From Torreya grandis (Eukaryota > Streptophyta > Pinopsida > Cupressales > Taxaceae): a DNA stretch of 64,000 nt. This document shows, in pieces, positions 58,990-64,000 of this stretch (the first letter of the stretch is position 1; each line of letters begins with the position of its first letter). The DNA lies in NCBI GenBank assembly GCA_037957365.1, contig JARHVA010000397.1:2102501-2166500 (forward strand), read 5' to 3'. A program made the translations under genes and the position numbers. Below the pieces are notes generated by a model. The model saw only the letters and a list, made by a program, of their open reading frames with translations. It was not told the DNA's origin and made no database searches.

Positions 58990-60010
58990 ATAACACTACT
59001 CAAGACTTATTCACTTTTTCATGAGATTTATAGAGACCATTGGTGATAAGGCTTAATACTCACCATTTAATTTCCATATAAGGATGGTTCCTTGAAGGTC
59101 CATAATTAATAAATTTCCTTGTGATGATACTTCTTGGATGACATGGTCCTTTCCACTAAATTCAAAACTTCCCTATATAAGCCTAAAATCTGCTATCATA
59201 TTACAATACTCTCTTTTCTAGATGAAATTAATCAAATCAAAAGTTGAGATCATGTAATGCCTTCCAACTCTTATTTATTTTATAAATTTAAATTTTTATC
59301 TACCTATTTTATTCCATGGATTCAAATCCAATAGTATTACTTGGTGAGACTCCTAATCTCTTAGTCACATTATTAATGCAATCCATAAACTAGGAACTAT
59401 GTATTCCATGGGTAAAACTATTTCATTCCATAAACTAAAAGAAAATGAATAAATATGCTTGGTATTATATGCCCATAAGATCATATAAATCAAATAGTCC
59501 TAGTTATCTCTTTTCACATTACATATTCTAAATAAATTTATTCGATGTTTTACCTTACCCATTGGTTTGTGGGTGATAAACCATGATCTTATGGTGCCTT
59601 ATCATGAATTATTAAGTTAGAGTCTTAATGGTATTTTTAAAAAAGTGAGTTAATATATTTATAACTGGATTAATAGTACATCTAAATCTATTTATGATGT
59701 TCTCATACAAAAATTTAGCTACATCTTTAGTACTATAACTTAGTATTGCAGTAACTTCTACCCATTTTGTGAAGTATTCTTTCATAAGTATTATATATTT
59801 TGCATGACTAAATTTTATATGTGGTTAATAGGAATTAAAAAATAAATTCCCTATCATTCAAATGGTTTAATAACTAACATTATGTTTATATGCATTTTAT
59901 CCCTTTGTTTTAGCTTTCCTACTCATCGATAAATGTCACAGTGTTATTCAAATTCACGTGCATCTTAAAATAAAGTAGGCCACACCATAACACTTTGAAA
60001 TATATTTATC
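58990..60010 (-). pseudogene. Ty3/gypsy integrase, minus strand
   Basis: Read downward from about 60010: SVMVWPTLF, a stop, DAR, then CDIYRxVGKLKQRDKM (zinc-binding end), KPFExxGIYFLIPINHI, EYFTKWVEVTAILSY (about 59785), KDVAKFLYENIINRFRC, INILTHFFKNTIKTLT, VYHPQTNG, a stop (about 59570). The C-terminal part reads WAYNTK, VLPMEYIVPSLWIAL (about 59400) and DHVIQEVSSQGNLLIMDLQG (about 59100). These match the plant Ty3 H2C2 finger, DDE core and 'GPY.v…..g.v.l..l.G' end. All three catalytic acidic residues appear changed. No RT is seen on the 5' side (above 60.1 kb), so only the end of pol remains. Confidence 0.7.
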
Positions 60011-60129
60011 ATAGTATATTATCTTAAAAATTCTTTGTATGCATTAAAATATCACACACTAAATTGTGCACTTGACTCCACAAGGTCTAACCAAGGCAGT
60101 CAATGTAATCGATGGGCTAGGGATTTGGT

Positions 60130-60720
60130 TAGTTATTTGGTGGAATGGGATTTAGGATAGGTGGTGGAAATGGGTTTATGTGATGAAACCAAAAGAATTT
60201 ATTATAATATCAATGAATTTTTAAATTTAAAATTAATGATGAAATAGAGATCTAATGTCCTTTAATATTTGATATCACAAGGAGGTGAAGCTCTTGGTTA
60301 ATACTAGGAATGAGAAAATGAGGCAGATCGAGTTGGATGACTTGTGGAAAAAGGTATACTCAATTGGGTTGAATATTATTTTTAAATTTATTACATTGGG
60401 TGGAAATTATATAGGATGAGGCTTTACATAAGGATAAAAATGATATGTGGATGGGAAACTAGGCTTAGATGATGTTATACTAACATCTTTTGTTCTAGGG
60501 GATAATGATAATGGCTAGATCAGAAGTATACAATGAGATGAAAAATGGGAGTGGAGTGAAAGACCTCACATATTCACTTGGTGATAATATAATATTGTGT
60601 GATAATATTGGGACTAGGTGATTTAACTCTAGGGAATAGACCATGCCAGATAAGCCTTAGTGTCTTAGGAAGGGTCATCTGAAGGAGGCTAGGTAGAAGC
60701 CAAGGAAAAGTGTATGATCT
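60130..60720 (+). pseudogene. unrecognised decayed coding-like segment
   Basis: Plus-strand text, with frame changes: EVKLLVNTRNEKMRQIELDD (about 60280), WKKVYSIGLNIIFKFITLGG, then ARSEVYNEMKNGSGVKDLTY and SLGDNIILCDNIGTR (60510-60620), and KGHLKEAR. It looks like protein coding sequence and has no RT, protease or integrase motif. I do not recognise the family. It lies just upstream, and on the opposite strand, of the integrase remnant. Confidence 0.3.
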
Positions 60721-62689
60721 TGTTCAATAAATGACTTGTAAGGTGTTTTTATTATAATTTTTAATCAATTATTTTTAAGTTTTTCTTTTATTTATTGACA
60801 ATTCATATATTGGATTTGGTTTCTTTCATATGTTGGCAAGACTTTTTGACATTGTTTTTTATTATTTTTGGCTTTTCTTGGTTCTATAAAAGTGAATGTT
60901 TTGATTGATGAAAATAAAATGTTGAAATTAAAGGAATAAAAAATATAAAATTAAATTAAATTTAAACTCTTTTTTAAAATATTTTTACAAGGTTTATAAT
61001 TCATGCAAATGAAAAGAGAAGTAAACTTTGTGATTGTGCAAGATGCATAATTTTCCTAGATTTATTTGTATGCAAACTAGATGATAATGTTTTTGTTTGC
61101 TTTATGTTGTTTTGTATGAGGTGTAATAGGAATTTAAATTTAACATATATTTTAAAACAAACTAAAAATAAATATTATCTAAAATATAAACAATACAAAA
61201 CTTTCTTTCAATTTACTTTGTTCACTAACAAACTAGACTAGTTTTTTAACTTCTCTAATTTGCTATTATAAGCAAGCCTATTGAATGAATTGTTAAGATG
61301 GAAAAAATAAATGTAATTTATTATTTTATATTATAAATATGAAAATAAAAATACTTTTAATTCTTTAAAAACAAATAAAATCAGAAATATTTTACCCTTG
61401 TTTATGCACCTATGATTGTATAAGTTTCTATGATTTCCTAGTCGATTGTTCAGAATACAAGAAACTTGTTTAGATATTGGAAAGGGAAAATTGTATTGGA
61501 TGTAAATAAGTTGATTATTTACTAATATATTTGTTATTTTTATTGATAAAATTTATTACTAATTTTAATAAAACTAATCTATTATAATGTAAACACAAAT
61601 CAAAGCTAACTTTCCTTTTTTTTGTGGCAAAGACAATGAAAATAAATAGTTCTCCTTCCCTATCAAATTTAATATTTTTATGAATGTAGAAAATAATATA
61701 TACAAATAAAAAATATGCTAATATAATCTAAAAAATAAAATAAATACTAGAAATCAAAGAGAACTCCAACTTGACCAAGGCATATAACTGTTGAATTACA
61801 TGTGATGTATTTGATAAGCTAATCCTTAACATGATAGCTCCTTATGTTATTATATAAATTATATAAACTCTCTAATTAGAGGATGCATAAGATTTGTAAC
61901 AAGATAGGGAAAAGAGGAGACAAAATCACAAATGTAGAGTATATGAACTGAGGCTAGTTAATTTCATGGCTTATAAATTATGGTTTGCTTACACCAACAC
62001 CACTTCTTCACTTGTAACAATGTATTTGATTCAAAAATAATAGAATTTAGATCTTTAGTAAATTATATTAGGAATATGGTTGAAAAATATTCCCAATAAT
62101 AAGTTTTAATATAAATTTTTGGATATAAAAGTAGGCCAACATTGGCCTTCTTATATAAAGAGTTGGGAACTTGTATGGGGGATTTAAACTAATTCCAACA
62201 TTGAGTTCAAGTTAGGAGGAATTGAAGAGGACCAAAACTAGAAGAGGAAAAGAAAAAATAAGGGGATAAAAATAAGAAACATGACACTGGTGATGCAAAA
62301 TCCATTAAAATTGGAGTCATAGGGATAGTTTTGGAAGATGTTTGAACTATGACAGAACCACCACCTTATGCAAGGGGCAGTTGAAATACCACCACTTCTA
62401 ATGATAGAACCATTGTTATAAAAATATGAAATCACTTACAATTTAGTATGAGACCACTGCGTAAGTTTTTTTATCACTCTTTAAGTTATAAAACTTCCAT
62501 GATGGTTGTGTAATATAAGGGACAATTTTGTAATAGAGGGGGGAAGTTTCATCACCTAGAGTGATGGTTACATCACACATGTGCAGTTTTCAAAATAAGG
62601 TGAGAGAAGTTATGAAAGTAAAAACCAAGGGGAACAAAAGGGGTCAAGGGAGGGGTATGAAGGTAGATGGAAGGGAAAGGGTTAGAGAG
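60721..62689. other. no recognised feature
   Basis: Very AT-rich to about 62160, then more balanced DNA. The minus-strand open stretch 62435-62238 has no family resemblance. No tandem repeat or inverted repeat seen. Confidence 0.4.
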
Positions 62690-64000
62690 TGTATAAACAT
62701 AATATTTAAAAAAAATTTAAATTGCTGATGCTTTCTCTCTTGTACTAACTTGTTGAGTCTCAATCTCTCTGAGTGCATGCCTTAAATAGTAAATTAGGAA
62801 AGGGGTGGGAAAACTATTAATGATTTTTAGTATTATTGTCCCTTATATGACCATTTTTTATCTATACAACCATTACCTATACACTTCATTAAGCTTTGAG
62901 TCCTCTCTTACACACTCTTCCAAGTAATTCACCACCTTATTCATCCCTTACCTAAGCCTAAGACCCTTTTTTACATTTATTTAAAAATGTCATCCTAGGT
63001 TGACCTTGTATTCAAATTGATATTTTCATGTTACAAGTCTAGGTTGGTCTTGGTTGACCCATATTGTGACCTAACTATTTTTTATCAATTAATGATACAA
63101 AGTCAAATTGGGTTGACCCTACCAGCTAAACTTTTGGAAAGGCTTAGGGTTAGATTTAGTTATATATACATAACCATTTTTTTATTTATGAGGAAGAGAA
63201 GAATAAGAATATTTATATTATGCATATGCTTATCCACCATTCTAATTGAGTAATATTTCTTAGGGTTTTAATACTTTATTTAGAGATACAAAACTTGGAT
63301 TATCAAGGTCTTTTGGATGTACAAAGAAAATGTGTAGCCTAGATTTGACTTATCCTTGTTATTCTTACATACCACAAAAACATATTGTGAAGCAACTTGA
63401 CCAAGGGAGAGATTAAGGATTAGTGAGTTTGTCTTCAAAGATAAGTATTCCTAACTTTGTTCCTCTTTTGTTATAGTATATAGATTATAATTTATACTTC
63501 TTTCCCATAAATTAGGATTTCCTGTACATTGAATTGATTATAGATGCTATATGAATGTTTAATTTTTATGTTTATTACCCCCACTTTGTGCCACAAGCTT
63601 TGATGAGCACTAGATTATATTATATTTTAATTGTCATTTACTTAATAAATATGAAAGCATAAGACTTATATAGGGTTATCGCATAGTGTTACTTGACTAG
63701 AGGCTTTAGAACCTTTTATAGTGATGTTATTATGGTAAGAGATCCCTCTATTAGGTCTAGTAGATACATCTTGGTCATGACCCTAAATATCCAATGTATC
63801 AAAACATAGAAGTGCAAGTAGGATTAATCTTATTTGAGATATGATTAATTAATAGGTCAACTCATTTACCTTTGTATACATTCTAGTGAACCTGTGTTGA
63901 ATAAAACCCTTGTAGGTTTTCTTTAAAGCATTAATTTTATCATCATGTTATATATTTTCATATTTGTTGTGTTGTATCAAACCTGTCAGTATAGTTATGA
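62690..64000 (+). repeat. LTR-like arm with TTGACC motifs, third copy (cut by window end)
   Basis: Begins at the same terminal point as 26423 and runs in the same direction, with shared blocks 'tctctctgagtgcatg' (62764), 'ggctttagaacc' (63702) and 'cattctagtgaacctg' (63878). It contains 'aggttgacc' (62998) and 'gggttgacc' (63110) motifs. It continues past the window, so I cannot say whether a gag-pro core follows. Confidence 0.62.

Noticed and set aside
1..64000. tRNA, rRNA, organelle-derived or host gene sequence
   Set aside because: I looked for tRNA-like cloverleaf boxes, conserved rRNA blocks and exon-like runs and saw none that stand out; a dedicated search could still find a short one.

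Overview
The window looks like nuclear, intergenic, transposon-filled DNA from a seed plant with a large genome. It is strongly AT-rich, and CG dinucleotides look scarce by eye. I found no host protein gene, tRNA, rRNA, CRISPR array or bacterial-style gene. Every coding stretch I could recognise is a decayed retrotransposon: plant L1-type LINE, Ty1/copia, and several Ty3/gypsy elements of Tat/Ogre-like type. Stops and lost catalytic residues are often C-to-T or G-to-A changes, as expected after methylation and deamination. The exact species cannot be told.

Layout. 1-3.4 kb: copia-type LTR material, a mutated primer-binding site (3012-3023) and a gag start (3114 on). 3.4-8.13 kb: a minus-strand L1 LINE with endonuclease, reverse transcriptase and C-terminal zinc finger, the RT being interrupted by an (ATT)n expansion. 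8.18-13.69 kb: 5' part of a giant Tat-like element (LTR, extra ORF1, gag start), copy A1. 14.85-26.35 kb: an LTR retrotransposon with LTRs of about 4.2 and 3.8 kb around only 3.5 kb of internal DNA (gag, protease and an extra acidic tail, no RT/RNase H/integrase). 26.42-36.35 kb: a plus-strand gag-protease core without RT, framed by about 2.4-kb arms in inverted orientation; a third copy of the arm starts at 62.69 kb. The arm carries many paired TTGACC/GTCAACC motifs, in part at a period near 60 bp. 36.4-39.0 kb: an unrecognised minus-strand decayed coding region. 39.74-47.0 kb: Tat-like gag, protease, RNase H-like domain, RT, RNase H and integrase (copy C). 47.32-49.45 kb: an LTR shared with the next copy. 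49.45-54.68 kb: ORF1 and gag start of copy B. Copies C and B read as one head-to-tail tandem with a unit of about 13.5 kb. 54.7-58.4 kb: nothing recognised. 58.4-60.0 kb: a complex microsatellite, a perfect 112-bp palindrome and a minus-strand gypsy integrase. 60.1-62.7 kb: mostly unassigned.

No gene here looks able to make a working protein. If anything is still active it would be regulatory or structural: LTR promoters, the motif array, or the hairpins. All coordinates of decayed elements are estimates from reading by eye, and LTR edges may be off by tens of bases.
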